Assembly: GCA_964035545.1 (NCBI GenBank)
Contig: OZ037773.1
Span: 1,322,751 to 1,386,750, forward strand
Reading direction: 5' to 3'
Source: Bugula neritina
Lineage: Eukaryota > Bryozoa > Gymnolaemata > Cheilostomatida > Bugulidae
DNA: 64,000 bases
Shown here: positions 1-12,500 of the stretch, in pieces
Position numbering within the stretch: position 1 is the stretch's first letter
Layout of the letters: each line of letters starts with the position of its first letter
Position numbers and translations under genes: made by a program
Notes under the pieces: generated by a model
What the model saw: only the letters and a program-made list of their open reading frames with translations
Database searches by the model: none
Told to the model about the DNA's origin: nothing

Positions 1-290
1 ACAGTAAGTGCTAACGTGTATGCATAGTAAATTTAAAAACTTACATACATAGTAAGTGCTAAAGTACATACATAGTAAGAGCTAAAGTACATACATAGTA
101 AGTGCTAAAGTACATACATAGTAAGTGCAAAAGTACATACATAGTAAGTGCTAAAGTACATACATAGTAAGAGCTAAAGTACATACATAGTAAGTGCTAA
201 AGTACATACATAGTAAGAGCTAAAGTACATACATAGTAAGTGCTAAAGTACATACATGGTAAGTGCTAAAGTATATGCATAGTAAGTATT
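1..290. repeat. 23-bp minisatellite in an intron upstream of the first visible Dicer exon
   Basis: About eleven copies of a 23-bp unit containing GTAAGTGCTAAAG and ACATACATA, with T/A variants (GTAAGAG, GTAAGTGCAAAAG). The unit carries the 5' splice-site consensus GTAAGT. The array probably lies in the Dicer intron before the exon at 559; its other end is outside the window. Confidence 0.85.
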
Positions 291-377
291 ACTGTATACA
301 CCATATGTTAGCTATAGTTAAATTAGTTTTACTGCATTCACTAAGAATTACACACACACTTGTTAGATGCTGTACAA

Positions 378-558
378 TGTTTTACTGTAGTGCTACAATG
401 TTTTACTGTAGTGCTACAATGTTTTACTGCAGTGGTACAATGTTTTACTGCAGTGGTGCAATGTTTTACTGTAGTGGTACAATGTTTTACTGTAGTGGTA
501 CAATGTGTTACTGTAGTGGTACAATGTTTTACTGTAGTGGTACAATGTGTTACTGTAG
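378..558 (+). repeat. 21-bp minisatellite ending at a Dicer 3' splice site
   Basis: About nine copies of a 21-bp unit containing TGTTTTACTGTAGTGGT. Every unit contains a near-copy of the 3' splice site TTACTGTAG used at 558/559. Because 21 is a multiple of three and no unit carries a stop, the frame of the following exon stays open back through the array. Confidence 0.85.
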
Positions 559-3500
559 TGTTGGTTAAAAAAGCTGCCGAGTCTATGATGGACGAGCAAG
601 AGCTCCTTCAGCTCTCTACTCCTAAAGTCAGGAAACTAATTTCCATCCTCAAATCTTTCCTGCCAAAGGTATATCCGTATGATTTTCACTACATTCTGTT
701 CCAATATGTTGATCTGTCAGGTTCAGCTGTAACACACTCCCGGTTCAGTGATTCATCATTCTCTAGTTTCACTTTATACCAGCTGCTTTGCAATTCTCAA
801 ACTCTTACAAAGTCTTTTTTGGACTGACTTTTGCTATTACTCATAATGCTATTTACATAACTGTAGTGTCTCTACTCGCCAGCCATTGCAGTTAATCCGT
901 GACATAACGTTATACTGTCACTCGTAGGTGGAGTTTGAAATCACCTCAGCCGTATCCAGTTACACTAAGAACGCAGACGTCAGTTCAGAAGATGGTTCGG
1001 ACATGTCTGACCTTTCTGATGGAGAATCCAATCAGGACCCGGAGTCGTTCACCATCGCTAGGATGAAACAGGAAGCTTCTAAGGGTATGTGTGACATAAT
1101 ATATAGTGTGACATCATAGTATACAGTGTGACATCATAGTGTATAGTGTGACATCATAGTATGTAGTGTGACATCATAGTATATACTGTGACATCATAGT
1201 GTATAGTGTGACATCATAGTATATAGTGTGACATCATAGTATACAGTGTGACATCATAGTACATATATTGTATATAGTATATAGAGTGATATATCTCCAT
1301 TATTTTATACTGTAGACAATGTAGTGAAAGTCAACCAAGAGGAGACAACACTCATAGGACTCGTGTTTGTAAAAAGAAAACATTCTGCATTCGCTTTACA
1401 CAAGTATATCGAGGAGTTGTGCATCTGGGATATGGATATGTACTTCATTAGAAGCACTTACATGATTGGTCAGTAATCTGTAATAAACTATCTGATTGGT
1501 TAGTATTCTGTAATCAACTATCTGATTGGTTAGTATTCTGTAATCAACTAATCCATTGGTCAGTATGCTGGTCAGATTGCTGTAGCGAACTATATGTTAA
1601 TATTTTGTGCAATATGGTCGACAGTGCCTTACCATCTTGTGAGAAGACACGTGATTGGCTGATATGCGCTGACTGTAGGTGCAGATGCTGAGGAGGAGAA
1701 GAATGACGTGATGAAGAGCAAAAAGCAGGACCAGAAGCTGCTGCAGTTCCGTCAGCGTAAGATCAACTTACTGGTGGGAACACAACTCCTTCACTCTGAC
1801 ATTGACCTTCCCAAGTGTAATCTCATAGCCATGTTTGACCCGCCAGGATCCTACAGAGATTACATCAAGTCAAAGGTTGGTGCTGCCAAGTTGCTGGTGT
1901 ATGGTGATGAGCTTTGTTGACTTTCTCTCCGTTACCTAATAATACTAACCCCATCAATGATGTGTGGCCAAACAACAGCTTGATTATATATTTATATTAT
2001 ATACTGCCAATTGCTCTGTTGATTGAGACTACATCTTTCAATAGTTTTCCATTGCCTGTTCAGGGCACATAACTCCACATATCAATTGTAGGGCAGAGCC
2101 AAGGCCTTCAATGCTCTGTATTACACCATTTGTTCAGTGGAGGAGAAAGACTACCTGGAAAAGTGCCTTAGTAACTTCAGTCAGATCGAAGCAGTAAGTA
2201 CGAAGGGGGGGGGGTGTAGACCCCTTATGTGTTAGTATATAATATACAGTATATAGGCTACTCTATGTGTTAGTATATATAATATATACACTACTATATG
2301 TATAAGTATATGCAGTATATACACTACTATATGTATAAGTATATATAGTATATATACTACTTTTTGTGTTTGTATATATTATAGTATATATTACAGATTC
2401 TGCAGAGAAAGATCCATGAATGCACCTCTCCCACAAAGCCCTTCTCATTGGCTGATTCAGAGTTAGCTCCTCCTTTTGTGGCTCCTCATACTGAAGCTAC
2501 TGTTACTATCAGCAATGCTATTGGCCTCTTGAACAGGTACATTGACCAATATATACTCTTCTGTCATACCTTATATTGTGATGAGTATATCATGTATGTA
2601 ATCACTATATACGTATAGTATATATTATGTATTTGTATGATTTGGTTGAATGCCAAATGCTTTTATATCATTTATAACCCTGTCTACACCCTAAGTGATT
2701 TCTAATTCTGGCGGTAATAAGTTTCGCCTCGAAATATGCCTTCTGCCTTTTTGTCTACAGTGGCGTAGAAGTTACAGTGAGGTGGTAGTTACAGTGATGT
2801 AGTAGTTACAGTGACGTAGTAGTTACAGTGAGGTGGTAGTTACAGTCAGGTGGTAGTTACAGTGAGGTGGTAGTTACAGTGACGTATCAGTTACAGTGAC
2901 GTAACAGTTACAGTGACATAGTAGTTACAGTGACGTGGTAGTTACAGTGATGTAGTAGTTACAGTGGCGTAGCAGTTACAGTGACGTAGCAGTTACAGTG
3001 ACGTAGCAGTTACAGTGACGTAGTAGTTACAGTGACGTGGTAGTTACAGTGACGTGGTAGTTACAGTGGCGTAGCAGTTACAGTGACGTAGTAGTTACAG
3101 TGATGTAGTAGTTACAGTGACGTGGTAGTTAAAGTGAAGTAGTAGTTACAGTGATGTAGTAGTTACAGTGACGTAGTAGTTACAGTGACGTAGTAGTTAT
3201 AGTGATCTAATAGTTACAGTGATGTAGTAGTTACAGTGATGTAATAGTTACAGCAACGTGGTAGTTACAGTAACGTAGTAGTTACAGTGATGTAGTAGTT
3301 ACAGTGACGTGGTAGTTAAAGTGACGTAGTAGTTACAGTGACGTAGCAGTTACAGTGAGGTAGTAGTTACAGTGACGTGGTAGTTAAAGTGACGTAGTAG
3401 TTACAGTGACGTAGCAGTTACAGTGAGGTGGTAGTTACAGTGAGGTAGTAGTTACAGTGACGTGGTAGTTAAAGTGACGTAGTAGTTACAGTGACAGAGT

Positions 3501-6500
3501 AGTTACAGTGAGGTGGTAGTTACAGTGATGTAGTAGTTACAGTGACGTAGTAGTTACAGTGATACAGTAGTTGATTTCATGGTGGTGGAGTTGTCACTTC
3601 ACTCATTTATGAAGATGAAATTACATGTTATCCTTGAGCTCTACAGACGCTCTACTCATACTGTGCTCAATTAGCATTTGATCTCTACAGATACTGTGCC
3701 AAACTACCCAGTGACATGTGTACGCGGCTCATTCCCACTGCAGATGTTAAGAAGTTGTCTTCTGGTTACCAGGCAACCATCTCACTTCCTGTCAACTGCA
3801 GACTCAAGCACACTATAACTGTAAGTGTTGGTGTCAGATTCAAGATGGCTGCTTCTATCATCACAGCTTCTATCACCCCGCAGTTTCTTTCATCTCACTC
3901 AGCTCCTCCATCTTGTTAACTAGACCTAGTTCTTCTAAATGAAAGAATAGACTGAGTTTTTTGCTACCGCAAAATATATTCCTAACTTAGGGTTACTCAA
4001 TATATCTAATCCTATAGCAATTTCATATATTTTTGTATTGAAAGGATAGATTTTGTTGTCCTGTAGATATGCATTAATTCCTGTCTGTTACTTGCTCTGG
4101 TAGTTCTTTCTCTGTTACCAGGGCAACGTGATGCCAACCTACCATCTGGCAGTAGCAGCAGGTGCTTTGGAAACGTGTCGACAGCTCTTCAGAGAAGGTA
4201 AATACTGTAGTACTGGTGTAGTCATACTGTAGTACTAGTGTAGTTATACTGTAGTACTGGTGTAGTTATACTGTAGTGGTAGTGTAGTTATACTGTAGTA
4301 CTAGTGTAGTTATACTGTAGTACTGGTGTAGTTATACTGTAGTACTAGTGTAGTTATACTGTAGTACTAGTGTAGCTATACTGTAGTAATAGTGTAGTTA
4401 TACTGTAGTACTAGTGTAGTTATGCTGTAGTAATAGTGTAGTTATACTGTAGTACTGGTGTAGTTATACTGTAGTATTAGTGTAGTTATACTGTAGTACT
4501 AGTGTAGCTATACTGTAGTAATAGTGTAGTTATACTGTAGTACTAGTGTAGTTATGCTGTAGTAATAGTGTAGTTATACTGTAGTACTGGTGTAGTTATA
4601 CTGTAGTACTAGTGTAGTTATACTGTAGTACTAGTGTAGTTATACTGTAGTACTAGTGTAGTTATACTGTAGTACTGGTGTGGTTATACTGTAGTACTAG
4701 TGTAGTTATACTGTAGTACTGGTGTGGTTATACTGTAGTACTAGTGTAGTTATACTGTAGTACTAGTGTAGTTATACTGTAGTGGTAGTCGTGCTGCAGG
4801 TGAACTCGATGCTAACCTCGCTCCTATTGGCAAAGAGTATTTGAAGAATTCTACTCAAGATGCCGAATGGGAGAGAGAGCGAACCACCCGACAGAGCAAG
4901 GGTGCTCCTGGCAGCTCTAAAGCTAAGCGCTTTTATAACAAGAAGGTGAATACTGCTACAATAATATGTTGTGACTGTCCTGAGATGTTGGTGTATAAGT
5001 GTGCTGTCAAGGCAGATATTGTTGACAAGCAAGTCAGCAGCTGTGGTTGTTTCAGGTGGCAGACATTCTGGGCGAGACATTTGGGCCGGGAGACGAATGC
5101 TATCTCTACTCTGCCAACCTCTCTCTCAGCATAGCCATGGACAAGGATAAACACAACAAAGGGCGGGACGTGTTTGTCACCCAACAGTACCCCTACACTG
5201 TGGGCTTCCTGGTGAAGGAGAAGCTGCCAGCGGTAAGTGTAGGATGGCTGTCATCTGTTGGGTCACCCTGCATCACATGACCTTGACATGTGTGTGACCT
5301 TGACATGTGTGTGACCTTGGCATGCGTAAATCACTACGCTCATTTCTCTTTCAGCTTCGATTCTCTTCTTTCAGTAGCTCTTCTCACTTTCTCTCCTTGA
5401 CTGTAGCTCTTAGCCTAAAGCTAGATTTCAGTAACTTAAGTATTTTAATTTTATTTATAAGATTTATGTCAAATTGTTTAAGTATGATGTGGTTGAGATT
5501 GGTTTACCCTAATATAAATATTTCATAAAAACACAGACTATGCTTTCTGGTTTAGCTTGTAAACTTATCTCTAATAGCAGGGGCAGTTGGAATATTTGAC
5601 CTTGACACTTGCAGGTTGCAGAGTTTCCAGTTTTTACACGCTCCGGCCAGGAAACCGTGGCCATCACGTTCTGCATGGAGTGCCGACTAAACCAGTCTCA
5701 GTACGAAAGGGTCAAGGACTACCACTCCTTTGTCTTCCACAATGTTCTCAGAATAGACAAATTCCCCCTTAAACTCAACACCACAACCTCCACCTTCAAC
5801 TTGCTTGTAGTACCAATAGACTCAGGTGTGTAGAGATCTCTGCTCTGTTGACTTGTTTCTCCGCAATGAAAGTTCATATCGAAGATATGCTAGTATATGT
5901 GTTGTGTTGTTGTATGGCAGGGCAGCAGCAAATAGCCTGGGAGTATCTAGACAGAACTCTGGCTAAGATGGAGGAGTGGTCTGAGCGTCCCCCGCTCTTC
6001 AGCCGAAAGGCGAATGAGTTTGTGTTCAAAGAAGAAGATTTCAAAGACGCAGTAGTCATGCCTTCCTACAGAAATCAAGGTGATGCAATTGTGTTGGGAG
6101 TTTTCTTCACCTGATATTTCACTCTTCGGGTTGGTGAATCTAACTGTGTGTGTCGTTACCATTTTAGACCAGCCTGAGTTCTTCTATGTTGCTGCGATGA
6201 GGTACGACCTGAGTCCTAAGGCTCCATTTCCCTCACCTGAGCTCTACAGCGACTTCTACACTTACTATACTTCCAAGTATGGTCTCGCAATAACCAACAC
6301 CTCTCAGCCTCTACTTGACGTCGACAGGACTTCCGGCAGGTCGGTTACTCTAGAGGTACTTGTATGCTGTATAGTATATACAGTATGTACACTCTAGAGG
6401 TACTTATATGCTGTATAGTTTATACAGTATGTACACTCTCTAGAGGTACTTGTATGCTGTATAGTATATACAGTGTACACACTCTAGAGGTACTTGTATG

Positions 6501-9500
6501 CTGTATAGTTTATACAGTATGTACACTCTAGAGGTACTTGTATGATGTATAGTTTATACAGTGTACACACTCTAGAGGTACTTGTATGCTGTATAGTATA
6601 TACAGTGTACACACTCTAGAGGTACTTGTACGCCGTATAGTTTATACAGTGTACACACTCTAGAGGTACTTGTAGTCTGGAACATATGACTTGCAGGTTG
6701 AACCTATCAACTCCCAGATACATCAATCAGAAGGGAATTCCTTTGGCTGCTGCAACTGCGAATCAGACAAAGAAAAAGAAGCTGGGTACACGGGAGAGAC
6801 AAATCCTGATCCCGGAGCTGTGTGATATTCACCCGTGCACCGCTAGCATGTGGAGGAAGCTGGTGTGTGTGCCCACAATACTCTACCGACTCAACAGTCT
6901 GCTGCTTAGCCACCAGCTTCTCTCCAGGTCTGTTGTCCTTCACTGCTGACTATGAGTCAGAGTGTGATGTCACAGGAAACTGGAGATGTTTATTTATTAT
7001 ATTCTATATTCAATATAATTTTGAGATAGATTTGCCCCTGTTGGAGTTATCTTCCATGAGTTATAGTGCTGAAAAGCTTTGTGATAGCTCAACTGTAATG
7101 CCTCATTCAACATGTGGCCTTTGTTGAATGTTCTTGTTTTGTCACATCTACAGGGAGTAGCTTCTAGTCACTTAGTAATTATAAATATATTATTATATAT
7201 TTTGCATTTATATTATTATTTACTAATGCAATAGTTATAATTGTTGTAGTGCAGTCAATGATTGTATGCCTAATGATTTATTTTTGTTTGTCATATTGAT
7301 TGTATTGACCAAAAGAATTAAGTAATTTATATATGGTCATTATTCTTGGTTCAATAATATTTTATTGATATTCCTGTTGATGATGTAAACTCTATAAAAT
7401 TGGCGTAGCTCATACAGTGTTAGGATAAAATAATAGTAGTTTTCTCACGGAAATCGTAATTGAAAAAGTTTGCTAAACGTATAAGTGGTTGTGTTCCATT
7501 TGATCAAAAAAAAAATCATTTTTTATACCAGAGGTGTCAGTGAATAGTGTGCCTGATGTCAAGGTCAATACAGGCTGAATAGCTCTCATAACTGAGAGGT
7601 AGATTTTTTTTGTAGAATCAACAAAGGCATGAACTTTCCCTCTCTGTCACACACCAATATCCACAGTGGAGGAAAGTTAGATTTGGGAATAGATTTCTCG
7701 TTGCTCCAGGCTCCTTCAAACTTGACCAATCAAACTGATGGAGATAATCTACAGACCAATCAAAATGAAGATGACAATGAGCCAGTAAACCAGTGCGCAA
7801 TTGAGGATCAACAAAGTATGTTAGCTGGGACACTCTAAATAGTAGTGATGTCATTTCCTGCCATCAGTCTCGTGTCTGTGTATCATCTTCTACTTATATT
7901 GAGACACCATATCAGTTGCAGATGTGAAATAGCAGACAACTCCCGTAACATGAGTGGTAATCAAAAGTTGTCTTCTTTTTTTCAGAACAGCTCCATAGGT
8001 TTAAGTAAAGATGAGTAAAATAAGACTCAGAGTTCGAGAGTGTTTCATGCACTCACTTTACACTAATGACAAACAAATAATTTCATAAACCTGGAGCCAA
8101 CACCATTCAATAGTTGACTTACACTTTATTTAAATCAGTTGTTCTGTTACAGAATTGCAGATCAATGGTTCTCTGTTTCTTTTAGTCTGCGTTTTGTTGC
8201 GTTAAGATTATTATTCATTTAGTTGTGTTCCCTTCTCTATAAGTACTACATAAGGGAGAGAAGATGATCCCACCTGTCTTCTTATTCAATCGCGCGTATA
8301 TCTGCAGCTGAGTGCCAATAACTCCAAATGTGTGGCAAGCAATCAATTAATGTGATCTTTGTAGCTCAATGAAACATGATGTAGTTCAATAGTTTTAAGA
8401 TATCGATCATCGCCTTAGGATTTTATTGGTTTAACCGCTGTGAGGTCACTTCCTGTAGAGAATGGACTGGATTCGGCTGCAGCAGGTAGTGAAGAGGAGG
8501 CAGGTGCTAGCAGTGATGAGGATCATAATATCAGTGACATAGACACTGATGTGACCGATGATGAGGTTGAAGAGGATGTAGATAGTATTCCCATTGATTT
8601 AGAGCTGGACAAGGAAGACAACTCCCAGTGTCAAGGTTAGACAGCTTCTCCAAGTAATATATGTGATGTGTGTCAGGGAGCAGCCGTGGTCTAGGGGTTA
8701 GAGCATTTGCTTAGTAAGCACGTAGTCATGGATTTGAACCCTGAAAAGGTCATTTGGGATGTTAGGAAGAGCATCCAGTCATAATTGCTCTTGTGCCCTC
8801 TCTGAACAAGTCCTTAGTCCGATTTAACCAAATAACCCATTCAATCAGGGGTTTCTCACAGGGATGGCAACTATAAGCCTGCCCAAGTTTATATATATGT
8901 GTGTTGTTGAACTGCAGCTGTGCTTGAGGCGCGTAGGCGTAGTACTTTACTTGTTTAGAACTTATGAATATGAATTGTATGAAGTGGTGACAGTTGAAGG
9001 CTGGACACCTGCCATTAGAGTATTTATCTCCCTCTATTCACTAGTTACCAGGTTAAACTTTACTGTGGAGGCGTAGGTGGTGGTTGGTGTAAGCCGTAGT
9101 GTGACCTCCCAACAACCTCTGGAAGGTCTTTCTCATACTCTATAATATAATGGGGTCACAGCGAATACTTCTAAGGGTTACTTCAGGCTGATTTTGTTAA
9201 TCTTCGGCTATATTTCACAGCAACATCCTTTTTATTGATAAAAATCTTTCAATTAGTAAACCGAGTTTGTGTCAGATGTGTGACAAATAGCCGTCCATTT
9301 AGTCTATTAAATTCAACTTAGGTAAATAACTTGATAACTTGGGCCATGTGTTGCAACATAGCAGTTCATGGACTTGCATATTTTTGAGAAAGAAGTCTAT
9401 TGTGATGTAACACCAGGAATAACCAACCAGTAGCTAGATCTCTTCTCACTGCACCATTGGATATCAGATCTGTAGTCACTGTGTTTTCTCTAAATTAATA

Positions 9501-12500
9501 GCTCTTTGCATGTCTATTATGTTCAATGGCTGATCAGATGTGATGAAATTTATTCCTGTTACCTTGTCTTGCCAATTTCTGCAGCCAACCATCTCTCTCC
9601 GTCTCTCACCAGGATATCCATGACTCACCTTCAAATTAATTATTCTATTATTGAAATTCTTGCATCTATTAAAACCATTGGTTTAGTGATTTTTTAGGTG
9701 AAACATTGTTTTTAAATGTTTATTTCTATTCAAATCTACAGCATTCTCTCACCTAAGAGTAAAGGTAACTTTGAATCATGGAAATAAATATAGCATATCT
9801 ACACTGGCATATCTACACTGACATATATACACTGGCATATCTACACTAACATATCTACACTAACATATATACACTGACATATATACACTCGCATATATAT
9901 GCTGACACATCTACACTGGCATATATACACTGACATATCTACACTGACATATATACACTAGCATATATCCACTGACATATATACACTGACCTATATACAC
10001 TGGCCTATCTACACTGGCATATATACACTGACATATATACACTGACATATCTACACTGACATATATACACCGACATATATACACTGACATATATACACTG
10101 ACATATATACACTGACATATATACACTGGCATATATACACTGGCATATATACACTGGCATATATACACTGACATATATACACTGACATATATACACTGGC
10201 ATATATACACTGACATATATACACTGACATATCTACTGCTTTTTAGTCTTTATATATAAGAAGTGCATCTACTCATCTTTAATGGAAAACCTACTATCAA
10301 CAGTTACTTACATGCTTTTTATTCTTTATATTTGGTAATCGGTTTTAATTTTCTTCCTGTTGAAGTATTGAGAGGCTACTGGGTGGTCATTCGTTGTCTT
10401 TGTTGTGGAGTTGTCATCCTTCAGGGGGTTTGGACCATCTTGTTGGACCTGCCAGTCACTTTCTATACAAGCAGCCGCAAAACACAGATGTGTATGTGAC
10501 ACAGTACCAGTGGTACTGTACTGCTGGTACAGGACTAGTGGTACAGTACTGCTGGTACAGGACTAGTGGTACAGTACTAGTGGTACAGGACTAGTGGTAC
10601 AGTACTAGTGGTACAGGACTAGTGGTACCGGACCAGTGGTACAGGACCGCTGGTAGATAGAGAATGCCAATCTCTGTGAATTCTTTAAATGACCCAACTT
10701 ATTTTGTCAACAGTCGAATGAGAAAATGTTGCGTTTCTGTAGGCCATTTCTAAGGTTTAGCTTTTCTTGGATTTGAATTTTATCTTCTGCTGGTAATTTG
10801 GAGACATTTGCAAAGTTCCTGCAGGTAATAATTATTAGTAAATGTTTGTGTTGAATCACCCTGCCCTGGGTCTAGTTTAGAGGCATATTTTTGGCACCTG
10901 TGAAGCTAAAATTATGCACATCAGGTAGAGTCAATTACATAATGTTGGCACGTAATTCGGCCCAGGTGCACCAATATGTTATTCTTGCTATCTTTCTGGA
11001 GCTGAGTGACAGCATAGACAAGCTGTGCAAATGTTAGCATCAAGTCAAGAATGCCTCTCTCTAGTTGTTTCAGCCACCATTGAAAATGTGTTGAACAATA
11101 TTATATATGCTTCAACCTGGGTGCTAAATATCCTGAAAAAGAAACTGCAGATTCATTCCAACAAAGCAAATGTAGCGTAATGTGAAGCAAGGTTCACCTG
11201 TTCTGAACTCAACACGCACCCAGGATAGGTCTCAACCACGTGGTTCTAACTCATCAGCTAAGAATATCATCTTCTAATCTAGTTACATCTGGTGCTGGTG
11301 TACAACAAGCAAACATTGGTACGACCAGCATGGCTTACAGCTAATCCGATTTGTTTTACCCGCTGCATCATCTCCAACTAAACATTCTACATCATCTCAA
11401 CTCTTGTGCTAGCTGCTTCCTGTCATGCAATCTGTGCTAAATGTAGATGACACGCTTGAGCAGGTGAGATAGCCAGCCTGTGAAGTGTGACGGGTGACTG
11501 GAGGTCAATACAATCTCCAGTCAGCTGGGTTTCACCTTCCATATTATAATATGGAGACTCGTGACGAACTCCCCCTCCGCCCGAGATGTCTTATCAACTC
11601 TCAAGTACAGCTTAACTTCCTGAAATACCTGTCAACTCTCGGTTGTTTCTCCAATCGCTCTTTCAGCTATTTGCTTCTCCACCCAAATTTTTTTGAGTAA
11701 GGTTTGGTTAAAGACTGTACTAAGTAGATGAAGAGTTTGAGTTGAGTCACAGAAGGACAACTGCAGTATGGGACCACCTGCTGTCACATTAAACCACCTG
11801 CTGTCACATTAAACCACCTGCGGTCACATATGACACGTGTGACCCCACCTGTTGTCACAGTGTCCCCAAGGAGCTCCAACAGCTTCAACATAACTCCTAT
11901 TTATATTGAACATAACCCAGGCCCGGGCTGGAGGGGGAGGGAGGGGCAGAAGGAGGGGTGTTTGATTGTGTCCTATCTTGGTCCGGTTGACCTATAATTG
12001 CAGGTTTTGCTCATCTCTTGAACTTGAGGATCTTTACAATTGGTCAACCCCTCAGGTTTTGCCCTCAGGTGTTCAACTGGACAGCAACTGTTGAAAGTAT
12101 AGCTTATTGGTAACAAGTGTGTCGCAGTGTTTTGGTAATCCTGGTGAGCATTTCATTATCCTGTCATACTGTCCTGCTTGGACTGATTAATGTGTTGATC
12201 CATAGCCTGAGCTCTTTCTAGCTAATCTCTGTTAGCCTGAGCTCTTTCTAGCTAATCTCTGTTAGCCTTAGCCCTCCCTCTCTAATCTCAGTTAGCCTTA
12301 GCCCTCTCCCTCTCTAATCTCAGTTAGCCTTAGCCCTCTCTCTCTAATCTCAGTCACTCTGTCCCTGTGTGTACCAGCTACCACTAGTGCCTGGATAGTG
12401 TGGGCGTGGATTTGTCTATTATCTCATTCAAGTAGTTTATTAGATAGAATTAAAGTAGGTCATACCACCAGTGCCTTATACTGTGCTGGAATATAATCAC

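Larger units (their letters stand above)
559..2193 (+). other. DICER1: Dicer helicase-C exons with eroded motifs V and VI
   Basis: Five exons align by eye with the human Dicer helicase-C domain, for example LIGLVFVKR (motif IV region) and [12 protein letters not shown]. Motif V, human TSIVEEGVD, reads TQLLHSDID here, so both glutamates and the glycine are gone. Motif VI, human QSKGRARA, reads KSKGRAKA across the 1875/2092 splice, replacing the glutamine and the last arginine with lysine. ATP-dependent processivity may therefore be weak or absent (inference). The acidic stretch in exon 928-1084 matches the acidic insert of human Dicer. Confidence 0.85.
2397..6927 (+). other. DICER1: Dicer dimerisation domain, platform and PAZ exons
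   Basis: Nine exons. Residues reading [22 protein letters not shown] match the start of the Dicer dimerisation (DUF283, dsRBD-like) domain. [13 protein letters not shown] matches human [21 protein letters not shown] starts the platform, and [22 protein letters not shown] leads into PAZ, which anchors the two-nucleotide 3' overhang of the substrate. The exon 6697-6927 carries [13 protein letters not shown] and [15 protein letters not shown], with the conserved His and Arg of the phosphate-pocket region. Nothing obvious is missing. Confidence 0.9.

Noticed and set aside
1-290. Regular 23-bp repeats resembling a CRISPR array
   Set aside because: There are no unique spacers; units are contiguous, and the DNA is eukaryotic with spliced genes.
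8864-9076. 70-residue ORF near the first SINE
   Set aside because: Starts within the SINE tail and has no splice signals or homology.
9911-10216. Repetitive minus-strand peptides (VYICQC type)
   Set aside because: Translation of a 14-bp minisatellite in an intron.
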